From a virus: DNA of 36,346 nucleotides. Shown in pieces: positions 15,628 to 25,077 of the stretch. The notes beneath the pieces were generated by a model, which searched no databases, was not told the DNA's origin, and saw nothing but the letters and a program-made list of their open reading frames with translations. The DNA lies in the IMG/VR virus record IMGVR_UViG_3300030107_006625, positions 1 through 36,346 of that record; one strand, 5' to 3'. Each line of letters starts with the position of its first letter. The stretch's first letter is position 1. A program made the translations under genes and the position numbers.

Positions 15628-15825
15628 ATGAAGATAAAATTAAAAGATAAAGATAATCCTATAAAACAACTTTGGTGTTTTATGTATTCAGGTTATGAAT
15701 CATCTTTGATAGATCAAATAAACTCAGGCAAGCAAGTGGAAGTTGATAAAGTTCCAAAGCCTGCTTGGGATTTTGTAGAAAAAATTGAAATAAAAAAAAT
15801 GAAAAAGAAAAAGGAGAGTAAGTAA
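15628..15825 (+). CDS. Small protein between tail terminator and tail tube genes
   Basis: 65 residues with a folded-looking N-terminal half (IKQLWCFMYSGYE) and a very basic C-terminus (KKMKKKKESK). AAAGGAAA precedes the ATG, and the stop overlaps the ATG of the major tail gene (TAATG). No family recognised. Its fixed place in the tail cluster makes a tail-assembly accessory likely. Confidence 0.6.
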   Translation: MKIKLKDKDNPIKQLWCFMYSGYESSLIDQINSGKQVEVDKVPKPAWDFVEKIEIKKMKKKKESK

Positions 15826-16844
15826 TGGCTATTAATACAGCAGCTTTTTCACCTAAACAGTTTCAAGTTTTAATAGCTGAACAAGATGCTTTTGGAACAA
15901 TTGAAGCAGGGGGTGGAAATCCATATCATGCCTTAGATGTTGATTCTGTGGGAACACCATCTTTAAATCCAACACAGGTTTTAGATGTTAGGACAGGCAG
16001 TAGAGTTTTACAAAAAGAAGATTTTTTCCAGGATGTGAAAACATCAGTAAAGGAAATTTCAGTATCAGGTACAGCAACAACTGCTGCACTTGATATGCTT
16101 TTAGAGAATATAATGGGAGAAACAGAAAGTTCTGCAAGTGGAGTATACACTTTTGCATCTAATGCAGGAGTTCAATCTGTAGGTAAAACTGACTCTAGTC
16201 AAGAAGGAACACTTCTTTCTGTAGTTATAAAATCACCTTTAACTGATACAGATTTATCATTTAAAGATTGTGTTGTTACATCTCTAACATTAAATGGCGA
16301 TGTAGGAACAGAGGGTGGTAGAGTTAAATTTTCTGCTACACTTCAAACAGGATCAATTGTAGAAGATTTATCAGATGCTTCAACAACAGTAGATACTTCT
16401 TTTGGTGCTAGTGAAAATTACTTTATGAGTAACTGGTCTGACACTTCTTATAGAAAAATATATGGAGTTGATGATTTAGTTATGAGCACATTCTCACTAA
16501 CTTTAGAGAATCCTGCAACATTTTCAGGTATTTCAAGCACAGGATATGAAGTTGTATCAAGAGCAGGTGAGTTTTCAGCTACTTTAGATGTGTCAGTTAA
16601 ATACGATGTTAATACTGAACCATTAATGGCATCTTTCAACAACCAAACACAAGATGGTTCTACAGCAGCACAAGCTACATTGCTTAACAATGATGCTAGC
16701 TTAACTGATGGTGCTTTTGGCATAAGTATTCCAAAATCATTTTTAACTAATGTTGCATTTAATGAAGGCGATGTGATGATGATGGATGTTTCTGTTAAAG
16801 CAGTTGGAGATGGTTCTAATGCTTTAGTAGAAGTTGCATGTTAA
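15825..16844 (+). CDS. Major tail (tube) protein
   Basis: 339 residues, Ser/Thr/Ala-rich and beta-rich, with no membrane or catalytic signature. It sits between the tail terminator and the paired tail-assembly chaperone genes, the standard site of the tube subunit. The strand-rich core (SVKEISVSGTATTAALDMLL, then SLTLNGDVGTEGGRVKFSATL) and a second half with a similar rhythm (FSLTLENPATF and EFSATLDVSVKYDV) suggest two tube-like halves. It follows a GGAG site and a one-base overlap with the previous gene. Confidence 0.75.
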   Translation: MAINTAAFSPKQFQVLIAEQDAFGTIEAGGGNPYHALDVDSVGTPSLNPTQVLDVRTGSRVLQKEDFFQDVKTSVKEISVSGTATTAALDMLLENIMGETESSASGVYTFASNAGVQSVGKTDSSQEGTLLSVVIKSPLTDTDLSFKDCVVTSLTLNGDVGTEGGRVKFSATLQTGSIVEDLSDASTTVDTSFGASENYFMSNWSDTSYRKIYGVDDLVMSTFSLTLENPATFSGISSTGYEVVSRAGEFSATLDVSVKYDVNTEPLMASFNNQTQDGSTAAQATLLNNDASLTDGAFGISIPKSFLTNVAFNEGDVMMMDVSVKAVGDGSNALVEVAC

Positions 16845-16865
16845 ATTAAATAAAGAGGGAGCAGT

Positions 16866-17141
16866 ATGAAAATCAAACTCAAGTCAGGGAAAGAGGTTGT
16901 TTTAAATGACCTTACAGTAGATGAAAGAGATGAATTATTAGATTCTGTTGATTACGATAATTCAGATGATGGTGTTAAAATAAAAATGGTACACTCTACA
17001 ATGACAAAGTTTATTAGAGTGGGTGTTAAAGGTTCTGATGATAAATTTATAAAATCATTAACCTTTGCTGATAAAACTGAAATATTTCAACTCATACAAG
17101 GAGATCTACTTAACCTGGGGGAAGAAGAAGCCTCAGACTAG
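16866..17141 (+). CDS. Tail assembly chaperone, short form (G-like)
   Basis: 91 residues, mixed alpha-beta, with the opening KIKLKSGKEVVLNDLTVDERDEL typical of small tail-assembly chaperones that hold the tape measure protein before tube assembly. It follows the major tail gene and precedes a second chaperone gene and the tape measure. Near its 3' end a run of five G (17117-17121) sits where the minus-one frame is open into the next gene. A GGGAG site precedes the ATG. Confidence 0.75.
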   Translation: MKIKLKSGKEVVLNDLTVDERDELLDSVDYDNSDDGVKIKMVHSTMTKFIRVGVKGSDDKFIKSLTFADKTEIFQLIQGDLLNLGEEEASD

Positions 17142-17152
17142 CTTTAAATGTT
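17114..17152 (+). other. Candidate -1 programmed frameshift region between chaperone genes
   Basis: The minus-one frame of 17153-17587 is open back to a TAA at 17111-17113. In this interval the zero frame reads CTG-GGG-GAA, with five consecutive G at 17117-17121, so a ribosome could slip back one base on GGG. The downstream gene has no visible ribosome site. Frameshifted G-GT fusion proteins are a general feature of tail chaperones in long-tailed phages. The site is not a perfect X-XXY-YYZ heptamer. Confidence 0.45.
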
Positions 17153-17587
17153 ATGTTTGAGGCTTGTCAAGGATGTCAGTATGAGGAATATCCTTACGAA
17201 GCTCAGATACCTGTAGTAGTTAATGGAAACCGACCAATTTGGAAGTTTGAAAGTGATGAAGATGTTTGGGAGGTTATAGATTTAATAATAGAGGAAGTAA
17301 ATGAGTCTAATTCTAAAGGCAATGAGTTTGATATTGTATCATCAATACAAGCACAGTTGCCTTTTTTTACATGCAGTAATGCAGTATATAGTAAAGAAGA
17401 CCAAAAAGATATACAAAGATACTTATACTGCGAAAAGTTTAATGTCCCTGCATATAAAGGAAGCTATGGTGAACAGCCATGTTTATGGGTAGATAAAGCA
17501 TTTGTTATAAGAAATGCATTTGCAAAGTTAGAGAAAAAACAAATTAATAAGGTAAAACAGGATGGCAAAACCAGAATTAACAATTAA
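17153..17587 (+). CDS. Tail assembly chaperone, extension part (T-like)
   Basis: 144 residues from the first ATG in frame; no Shine-Dalgarno sequence is present, so it may be made mainly as a frameshift extension of the preceding protein. The N-terminus has two Cys close together (EACQGCQYEEYP), and two further Cys lie mid-protein. The rest is helical and charged. Its last 26 bases overlap the tape measure gene. The function is inferred from its position between the G-like chaperone and the tape measure. Confidence 0.65.
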   Translation: MFEACQGCQYEEYPYEAQIPVVVNGNRPIWKFESDEDVWEVIDLIIEEVNESNSKGNEFDIVSSIQAQLPFFTCSNAVYSKEDQKDIQRYLYCEKFNVPAYKGSYGEQPCLWVDKAFVIRNAFAKLEKKQINKVKQDGKTRINN

Positions 17588-19889
17588 ATTTAAAGCTGAC
17601 TCCAAGTCACTAGAACAAGCTTTAAAAAACTTAAAAGCAGGCACTGATCAGTTAAAGCAAGCTACTGTTGTATTAACAAAATCGCAGAAGAAAAATAACC
17701 AAAACCAAGAACTAGCAAGTGCAACAATAAAACAAAATATAATAGAATTTAATAGACTTAAAGGAAGAATAGATTTAAGTTCTGGCAGTTTAAAAAGCCT
17801 TGGTCTTAACATGACAGTAGTAACTAAAGCATCACAAGGCAACAGTAAAGCATTAGCTTTAATAACTAAAGCATATAATAGGCAAAAAAGAGATATAAAA
17901 GAAGTTTTAGATGTAAATCAAAAAAAATTAGCTCAAGACAAAAAAGTTGTAAGTGCTGAAAAGAAAAAAGAAAATGCTGTTAAAAAATCTACTAAAGCTA
18001 TTACTAAGGCAAAAGCTGCTCAAGATAAACTTACAAAAGCTACAAAAAGAGGAACTAAAAATTTAAGAATACAAACTGGTGCTTTTGCTACACTTCGTTC
18101 TAATTTACTTTTATACTCTTTTGGTGTTGGGTTAGCACAGGCTGCTTTAATTTCTTTTGTTGAAAAATCATCTAAATTAGAAGATTTAGAAAGAGGTTTT
18201 AGAGGTTTAGTAAGAAGTATTGGAGGTAGTGCTGATTCATTAGATAAGCTAAAGAAAGCAACTGACAATACTGTATCAAGTGCAGATTTATTAAGAGAAG
18301 CTAATAATGCTATGATGCTTGGTGTTGTTAAAAGTGATGAGGAAATGGCTCAATTATTCGACACAGCACAAAGGTTAGGTCAAGCATTAGGTGTTGATAC
18401 TAAAGATGCTATAAATTCTATAGTAACTGGTATGGGAAGGCAATCTAAGTTGATGCTTGATAACTTGGGAATTGTTATCAAAGCTGATGATGCTTATGAA
18501 AGATATGCTCAAAAAATTAAAGTTTCAAAGGATGAATTAACTGATCTTCAGAAAAAAGAAGCATTTAATCAAGAAGTTTTAAGAGTTTCAAAAAATATGG
18601 TAGAACAATTAGGGATAGAAACTTTTAGCACACAACAAAAATTACAAATGATGAGGGTTGCAACTGAAGATATATCAGTTGAAATGGGAAAAGTTTTGAC
18701 TCCTGTAGTAAATGCTTTAACTATACTTTTGGTTAAACTTTCTGAAAACTTAGATGCTGAAGCAATTAGAAAATATGGAACTGCTGTTATAGGAGTTGGA
18801 ACAGCTTATGTTATAATGAGTAAGTCAACAAAAAAAGCAATAAAAGCAAGTATTGCATTTACAAAAAGTAATAAAAAAATGCTTGCAGTAATGTTAGCTG
18901 TTGGGGCAGTTGTAGAGATCCTAGACAGACAATTTGATTTTTTTGAATTAGATGAAATAGAGAATGATTTAAATAATTTAAATACTGAGTTTGAAAATTC
19001 AGAAGATATATTTAAAGAAACTGCAAATGCCTTAAATGAACTAAATAGAGAAACTAAACTTAATATATCTCAACTAAAATTAAAGAATGCAGAAGATGGT
19101 ATCTCTGGAACTATAGGAGAAAAACTTCAAATACTTGCTATAAAAAAAGCTGCTGCTGAAAAAATGATAAACGAAGAATTGGGAAATCAAATAGAAGCAC
19201 AAGCACAATTAAACGATATAAATACAGAAATACATAATACTGAAATGGAAAGACATCAGCAAAAAATAGCTAATGCTGTAGAAATGGCTAATGCACTTGC
19301 TAATGTTATGCAAACAAGTGCTGACCTTGAAATGCAACAATCAAAACGAGCTCAAAAAGAAGCAATTGATGCTACTAATAGCATAAGAAATGAAAGAATA
19401 AGACAGATTGAAATTAAAAAAATCAACGACAAATTTGCTGCTGAACAAGAAAAGATTAATGAAAAAAGCAAAAGAGCAAAGAGAACTCAAACTGTTATAA
19501 ATACTGCTGTTGGTATAATGGAGGTATGGGCAGATAAAAGTGCTGGTTTGTTTACTAAAATAGCTATGTCTGCTTTAGTGGCTGCAGCAGGAGCACAACA
19601 AATTAAAACAATTGATGCTCAAAAATACCAATATGGTGGATTAGTTGGTGGTAGAAGACATTCTCAAGGTGGAACTATGATTGAAGCAGAGCAAGGTGAA
19701 TTTGTTATGAGCAGAGAAGCTACTGAAGCTGTAGGTATAGAAAACTTAAATAGAATGAATACTGGTTTAGGTGGTGGAGGTGGAGCTAGTATTGTTATAA
19801 ATAATCCTATTTTAGGTAAAGATACTATAGAAGATGAGATAGTTCCACAAATAAAAGAAGCACTTAGAAGAGGAGGTTCTATTGCTTAA
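17562..19889 (+). CDS. Tail tape measure protein
   Basis: 775 residues. The N-terminal half is Lys/Ala/Gln-rich helical and coiled-coil. Hydrophobic segments lie at about 181-200 (LYSFGVGLAQAALISF) and 439-455 (KMLAVMLAVGAVVEIL). The C-terminus has the tape-measure hallmark GGLVGGRRHSQGGTMIEAEQ, followed by EFVMSREA and a Gly-rich run. It sets tail length and carries the DNA-ejection segments. At about 1.5 angstrom per residue it would specify a tail near 110-120 nm, a rule-of-thumb figure. It overlaps the chaperone by 26 bases and the next gene by 8. Confidence 0.93.
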   Translation: MAKPELTIKFKADSKSLEQALKNLKAGTDQLKQATVVLTKSQKKNNQNQELASATIKQNIIEFNRLKGRIDLSSGSLKSLGLNMTVVTKASQGNSKALALITKAYNRQKRDIKEVLDVNQKKLAQDKKVVSAEKKKENAVKKSTKAITKAKAAQDKLTKATKRGTKNLRIQTGAFATLRSNLLLYSFGVGLAQAALISFVEKSSKLEDLERGFRGLVRSIGGSADSLDKLKKATDNTVSSADLLREANNAMMLGVVKSDEEMAQLFDTAQRLGQALGVDTKDAINSIVTGMGRQSKLMLDNLGIVIKADDAYERYAQKIKVSKDELTDLQKKEAFNQEVLRVSKNMVEQLGIETFSTQQKLQMMRVATEDISVEMGKVLTPVVNALTILLVKLSENLDAEAIRKYGTAVIGVGTAYVIMSKSTKKAIKASIAFTKSNKKMLAVMLAVGAVVEILDRQFDFFELDEIENDLNNLNTEFENSEDIFKETANALNELNRETKLNISQLKLKNAEDGISGTIGEKLQILAIKKAAAEKMINEELGNQIEAQAQLNDINTEIHNTEMERHQQKIANAVEMANALANVMQTSADLEMQQSKRAQKEAIDATNSIRNERIRQIEIKKINDKFAAEQEKINEKSKRAKRTQTVINTAVGIMEVWADKSAGLFTKIAMSALVAAAGAQQIKTIDAQKYQYGGLVGGRRHSQGGTMIEAEQGEFVMSREATEAVGIENLNRMNTGLGGGGGASIVINNPILGKDTIEDEIVPQIKEALRRGGSIA

Positions 19890-22800
19890 TTTAGACAATT
19901 ATCCTGAATTTAAATCAGATATACAAGGTAATGCTTTCAACTTACATCCTGTTGTTAAGATAAATACAAATCCTCCTATTTATTTATCTCAAAATGAAGA
20001 AGTTATTGATGATGGTGGAGAACCTAAAAACTTTCAAGCATTAAATCTTAAAATACCATCTATTAAAGAATCTATTGACATTGAAAATAGAAACTTTAAA
20101 ATAAATAACATTACTTTAACAATTTCAAATATAGACTACATAGATAACAATGGTAGTAAAACATTGTTTAGTGATTTATTTTCTACAAGAAACTTTTTAA
20201 ATATTAGTGTTGAAATATATTGGAAATCTCAATCATGTAAAACATTAGAACAATGCTTACCTGTATATACAGCTATTATCAAGAGAGTTTCTCACGATTA
20301 TAATAATGTTAAAATTATATTAGAAGACCTTACAGAATCTGTAATGCATAGAAAAGTTCCTATAGGGATATTAAATTCTGAGAATGCATTAAGAGATGAA
20401 GATGTAAATAAAACAATACCAATGGTTTATGGAGAAGTTGATAAAGCTCCATGTGTTTTGTATAAAGATTTAGACCAAGATTCAGAAACTTTAAAAAAAA
20501 TATACACTCTTGCAGATAGATATGAAGTCCCACTTCATAGAGGTGTTGTTGATGTTAATGATGGTTATAATCCTAATGCAGCAGGAACTAACACAGGAAG
20601 CACAGATCTTTTATATGTTTACTCAGGCTCTTACTTAAAAGTTATGGAAAATATTGCCGAACATGATAATTTAGATCCTAGCATTAGCCTTGAAGCACCA
20701 TCTTTTCCACAGCTTCAAGTTGAAACAGAAAATACTGAAGATAATGGTACAAGAACATTTTTAAGATCAACATTTCAAAGTCTTACTACTACAAATACTA
20801 TTTCTTTGGGTATAATGCAGGTTCTTTTCAATAGGACAGCAACTACATTTAGTGTTTTAAACCATCAACAACCATGGTCTTATGAAGAATATGGGAACCC
20901 TAACACTCCTAATGTAGCAATGAATTGGGCAGAGGAGTCTGTAGGAATACCACAAAATGCCATAGATAATAGTTGGACTACATACTCAGAAGTTCCTAGT
21001 AAAAGTTTATCAAGCTATGAATCTTTAATGACAACAGAAGATGGTTGGTTTTCTTTATCAAGTTTTTACAATGGAAGGAATATATCTACAAGGTATAACG
21101 ACAACGAAACTTTTTCTCTTAATGCATTTTCAGGAGATTGGGAAGAATCTTCTATGGAGATATCTAGCAATAATAAATATTGGCACATACATAGAAATAT
21201 TAATAGAGATTTAGGGCAAAGTTTAGCAGGAAAGGTAGAGTTTATATGCTTGCCTGATGCAAAAAAACTTTATGATTTGTTTTATGAGTGGTATAATAAT
21301 TTAGCTTCAGAAGAAAATCCAAGTGGGCATAATTTAAGAACATGGCAATCAAATGCAGTTAAAAATATTAATTCAAATAATAGGTTTAAAGAAAATCATT
21401 TCAATCATATGTGGGGAACAGCACTTGACTTTCAATCTACAGAATATGATGAATCTGGCTTACCTCCATTAGGTTTTTTGCATTCAATGACAGATTTTTC
21501 AAATCCTTCAGATGAAGGTTTAAATTATCCATATGATTCTATGGTTAATGATACAGCACCTGGCTTTAATGCTTCTGATGCTAATCTTCCAAATTATTTA
21601 TATAAAATAGCCAAAGATTTACAAATTAATAACTCTGAAAATCTTGAATATTTAACTACCAATCCTAATGCATGGATTTTATTTTCAAAAGATTTTGATG
21701 GAAATAGCATATCAGGCTATAATAAGCAAAATTTACCACATTACAATGAAACTGGAAATCTTAAAGCAATACATATTGACTTTTGGGATTTGTTAAGTTA
21801 CCACGAAATATCATATGAAGATTTACCTAGATATAGAGTAACAGGATTAATAGATAGAAATATGTATTATAATGGAAATCCTTATGATATAAATCATTTT
21901 TATGACAATCTTAGTGTTGAGTGGAATGGCATATCTCAAAATTTTTGGGTAAACACAGGTCAAAGATCAGGTTTTTCTTACCCTTGGAATGCACAAAGAG
22001 AGCAATCAGAAATTAACTCTATTGGTTACAATGGCACAGATGACTCTGTAGATTGGAATAATTTTTTCTCTGATAGCCAATGGCATATTCACTTTTTAGA
22101 AGATGTTACACTTGAAGGCTCAGGTATAACTATTAAAAAAGGAACAATGATGCCAGGTTGCATGGGAATGCCTATATTCAAATCTTTAGAAGATTACGAT
22201 GGAAGTCCTATTGATTATCAAAACTCAAATGGAATAAGAACAATTGCTAAAAATAAAATACCTGGTAATATTAACTTTAATTTAGGAGAGCAAGACACAG
22301 CATGGATAATAAATACAGGAGCTGAAACAGGCTCAGGTTTATCTGCTGATATTGTTGGAGATTTTTCTGATGCATTTCAAAGTTTTCAAGCAGAAGGAGA
22401 AGCTAAAGGTCTTGGTCTTTTAATGACTTTAAATGATTCTTCAGTTGATAATGCGATAGAGGAATCAGGCTTTGCTTATTTTTATGGGAAAGTTGATGCT
22501 CATATATATTGGACAGGTCTTGGAGGAGGTGGTATTGATGCAAGTTACCAATACCTCCAAATGAGGCAATATGCTGTAGATATCCCTACATCAGAAGAGC
22601 AAGCAGAAGGTGCAGAGATAGAGGCTTTTCCACTAGGTACTTTATCTGAGATTGTAGGTTTAGATGTTCTTGGTACTTGGGGAGTAGAAGGGCATCCTTT
22701 TTATGATCAATTTGTTAATAATAATTATAAAACCATGTACGATTCTCAACTTCAAAGCCTAGGAGATGACATATTCGAGCAATTCCCATTACATTCTTCT

Positions 22801-24603
22801 ATATGGGATATCCCTAACAGATTTAATGCAGCTATGGTAGGTTTTCATTTTAGATTTTTAAATTATGAAGGTGCTGCTTTGTTAAAAACTAGAGTTCATA
22901 ACATGGGAATGAAACACATATTTGAAATAGATGACATATTTGCAAAAGACTATTATTTAGAAACTAAAGGCAGGATTTGTGGAAGCTCTGATTCTCCTGA
23001 ATTAGAATCTCCTCCTACTGCTGTTATGAAAGATATTATAGAAACAGAATTAAATCAAAATATTAATGTCCATCCTTCTTATTTAGAGGTAGATTCTAAT
23101 TTAAGTTATGGTAATTGGAGTATAGCTTTTTCACAAACAGAACAAATTGAGGCTAAAAAAATAATACAAGAAATAGCTAAAAGCACACCTGTAATACCAT
23201 TGTTTAGATCTAATTTAAGTTTAGGCATGGCTCTTATAAAAAACAACTACTCTGATTCAGATATTTCTAGTGGAGGAATGATAAAAACTTCTGATATAAT
23301 AAGCTCTTCTTTAGACAGAACTAAAATTGAAAATGTAAAAACTATGGTTTCTGTTAAACATTCTAAAGATTATGCAGAAGATAAACATCTTCAAACATCT
23401 TATGTTAGTGCTTATGATTTTTATGGTAATGGTGATAGAGGATATCCTAATGGCTATAAAAAATCTTTTTATGGCTTAAATGCAAACACTCCAGGAGATT
23501 CTGTGTTAGAGTTTGTAAGCGATTATACGAGATATAAACAGGGATATACAGGAGATAGTTACTTTGGAAATTCAACACCTGAAAAATTAAGAGATTTTTT
23601 ATTAGCATATAATTGTAACCAACACAATATTATTAAATTTAAAACTACAATTAAGTATGCATATTTAGAAGTTACAGATATAATTCGTTTTGATTCATTA
23701 ATTAATGGAATGAAATGTTTTGGCGAAGATTACACTCAATCAGGTGTTATAAGAAATGGTCAAGAAATATATCCATATTTTATGATAACAAATATAACAA
23801 AAGATATTAATTCTATTAATATTGAATGCATTCAGATGCATAATTTAGAAAGAAACAATGAAGTTTTAATTCAAGGAAATGGTGATTTTAATCTATCAGG
23901 AGCAGCAGATGAGCAAGATATCCATGAATTGCAGAGTTATATTCTTAACCCTTACCAATACATTACAGAAGGACAGAAATATGCTTGTGATTTAAACAAT
24001 GATGGTAAATTAGATGAATCTGATTTAAGCATTTTAAGAGAATCGTTGCAAGAACCTTTAAATATTTCTACTATTGACGATCTTCCAGAGTATACAGTAT
24101 CTATAAGAGAAAATGGTCAAATATGGGTAAATATTCCTGAAACAATTTCAACTGTTGAGATAACTTGTGCCCCTCAATTATTGGGTCATAATGGATATTC
24201 TGAAATTTGGGCTCATAGTATAGATGTTGATGCAGAAGACTGGACACAGACAGACCCAATTCAAGAATTTCCTATTACAAATGGAGATTTTAATGGTGCA
24301 TCTTTTTTTACTCCTCATGCAGCAAATTATATGTATGTATTAGGACTAGAAAACTATGAACAACTTATTGGAACATTATTAACTCTACATACTCCCTCTC
24401 CATTATCTTATAATTACATACCAGTAGATCCAGAAATTGAAGAAATTGTTATTATTTGTCCTATAGTTTTAAAATTTATAAAACCTGATGGTACTGCTTT
24501 AAGATATCATATAGATCCATATGCAGGTTCAACCACTTACAAATTGTACTATGAAAGTTTTTTAGTTTGGCAACCTTTTTACTGGGAGCCAACCTTACCT
24601 TAA
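19882..24603 (+). CDS. Giant tail-tip / baseplate hub protein with dockerin-like domain
   Basis: 1573 residues. The TTG start at 19882 is well placed after AGGAGG (19871-19876) and overlaps the tape measure stop. The N-terminal 200 residues are beta-rich, like distal tail or hub proteins. A long middle follows, rich in Asn, Tyr, Trp and Ser and poorly recognisable, as in receptor-binding tips. Residues about 1334-1392 hold two calcium-loop motifs typical of type I dockerins: DFNLSGAADEQD (1335-1346) and DLNNDGKLDESD (1370-1381). The second matches DxNxDGxxxxxD exactly; the first has Ser at the fifth place. A final beta domain (about 1400-1573) follows. It is the largest gene here and probably contacts the host. 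Confidence 0.75.
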   Translation: MLNLDNYPEFKSDIQGNAFNLHPVVKINTNPPIYLSQNEEVIDDGGEPKNFQALNLKIPSIKESIDIENRNFKINNITLTISNIDYIDNNGSKTLFSDLFSTRNFLNISVEIYWKSQSCKTLEQCLPVYTAIIKRVSHDYNNVKIILEDLTESVMHRKVPIGILNSENALRDEDVNKTIPMVYGEVDKAPCVLYKDLDQDSETLKKIYTLADRYEVPLHRGVVDVNDGYNPNAAGTNTGSTDLLYVYSGSYLKVMENIAEHDNLDPSISLEAPSFPQLQVETENTEDNGTRTFLRSTFQSLTTTNTISLGIMQVLFNRTATTFSVLNHQQPWSYEEYGNPNTPNVAMNWAEESVGIPQNAIDNSWTTYSEVPSKSLSSYESLMTTEDGWFSLSSFYNGRNISTRYNDNETFSLNAFSGDWEESSMEISSNNKYWHIHRNINRDLGQSLAGKVEFICLPDAKKLYDLFYEWYNNLASEENPSGHNLRTWQSNAVKNINSNNRFKENHFNHMWGTALDFQSTEYDESGLPPLGFLHSMTDFSNPSDEGLNYPYDSMVNDTAPGFNASDANLPNYLYKIAKDLQINNSENLEYLTTNPNAWILFSKDFDGNSISGYNKQNLPHYNETGNLKAIHIDFWDLLSYHEISYEDLPRYRVTGLIDRNMYYNGNPYDINHFYDNLSVEWNGISQNFWVNTGQRSGFSYPWNAQREQSEINSIGYNGTDDSVDWNNFFSDSQWHIHFLEDVTLEGSGITIKKGTMMPGCMGMPIFKSLEDYDGSPIDYQNSNGIRTIAKNKIPGNINFNLGEQDTAWIINTGAETGSGLSADIVGDFSDAFQSFQAEGEAKGLGLLMTLNDSSVDNAIEESGFAYFYGKVDAHIYWTGLGGGGIDASYQYLQMRQYAVDIPTSEEQAEGAEIEAFPLGTLSEIVGLDVLGTWGVEGHPFYDQFVNNNYKTMYDSQLQSLGDDIFEQFPLHSSIWDIPNRFNAAMVGFHFRFLNYEGAALLKTRVHNMGMKHIFEIDDIFAKDYYLETKGRICGSSDSPELESPPTAVMKDIIETELNQNINVHPSYLEVDSNLSYGNWSIAFSQTEQIEAKKIIQEIAKSTPVIPLFRSNLSLGMALIKNNYSDSDISSGGMIKTSDIISSSLDRTKIENVKTMVSVKHSKDYAEDKHLQTSYVSAYDFYGNGDRGYPNGYKKSFYGLNANTPGDSVLEFVSDYTRYKQGYTGDSYFGNSTPEKLRDFLLAYNCNQHNIIKFKTTIKYAYLEVTDIIRFDSLINGMKCFGEDYTQSGVIRNGQEIYPYFMITNITKDINSINIECIQMHNLERNNEVLIQGNGDFNLSGAADEQDIHELQSYILNPYQYITEGQKYACDLNNDGKLDESDLSILRESLQEPLNISTIDDLPEYTVSIRENGQIWVNIPETISTVEITCAPQLLGHNGYSEIWAHSIDVDAEDWTQTDPIQEFPITNGDFNGASFFTPHAANYMYVLGLENYEQLIGTLLTLHTPSPLSYNYIPVDPEIEEIVIICPIVLKFIKPDGTALRYHIDPYAGSTTYKLYYESFLVWQPFYWEPTLP

Positions 24604-24618
24604 CAACTAGGAGTTATG

Positions 24619-25077
24619 ATGTCATTACTTAAAAGAAAACAGTTAATAAAAAATAAATTTAAAGATATTGAGAAGATATCAAGTGCATATGCAAGAATTG
24701 AATCAAGGGATAAATTTTATTCTGATTTAACATTAGATATAAATGGTGTTTTTAAAATAATAACTATAGAATACACAGGAAATATTTACGACTTATCTTT
24801 GCTTCAAAAGGGATTTAACCTTAATCATAGCTCTAATAAAAATAAAATCATCATAAATAATCCACTTAAATTAAACTTAAAAGATAATGCCTTACTTACT
24901 TTTAAGGGCAAATTAAATAAATTTAAATTTGTTAAAGTTTTTGGATGGGGAGGGTTAATTCTTAAAGCAAAAACAGAAAATCCATCTCATATTAAAGCTA
25001 ATATAAACAACGATAAAAATATAATAGGAACTAGCGATGTAACATTTAAAAGGTCGCATCAAGGAGGAAGAATTTAA
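24619..25077 (+). CDS. Tail-tip associated protein, unknown
   Basis: 152 residues from the second of two adjacent ATGs (24619), chosen because it lies five bases after AGGAG; the first ATG (24616) would be too close. Lys/Asn-rich, beta-prone, ending in RSHQGGRI. No family recognised. Its position between the giant tail protein and the last late gene, with a one-base overlap into the latter, suggests a tail-tip component. Confidence 0.6.
   Translation: MSLLKRKQLIKNKFKDIEKISSAYARIESRDKFYSDLTLDINGVFKIITIEYTGNIYDLSLLQKGFNLNHSSNKNKIIINNPLKLNLKDNALLTFKGKLNKFKFVKVFGWGGLILKAKTENPSHIKANINNDKNIIGTSDVTFKRSHQGGRI

Noticed and set aside
19882-24603. Diversity-generating retroelement acting on the tail-tip protein
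   Set aside because: No reverse transcriptase gene and no template/variable repeat pair were seen in the window.
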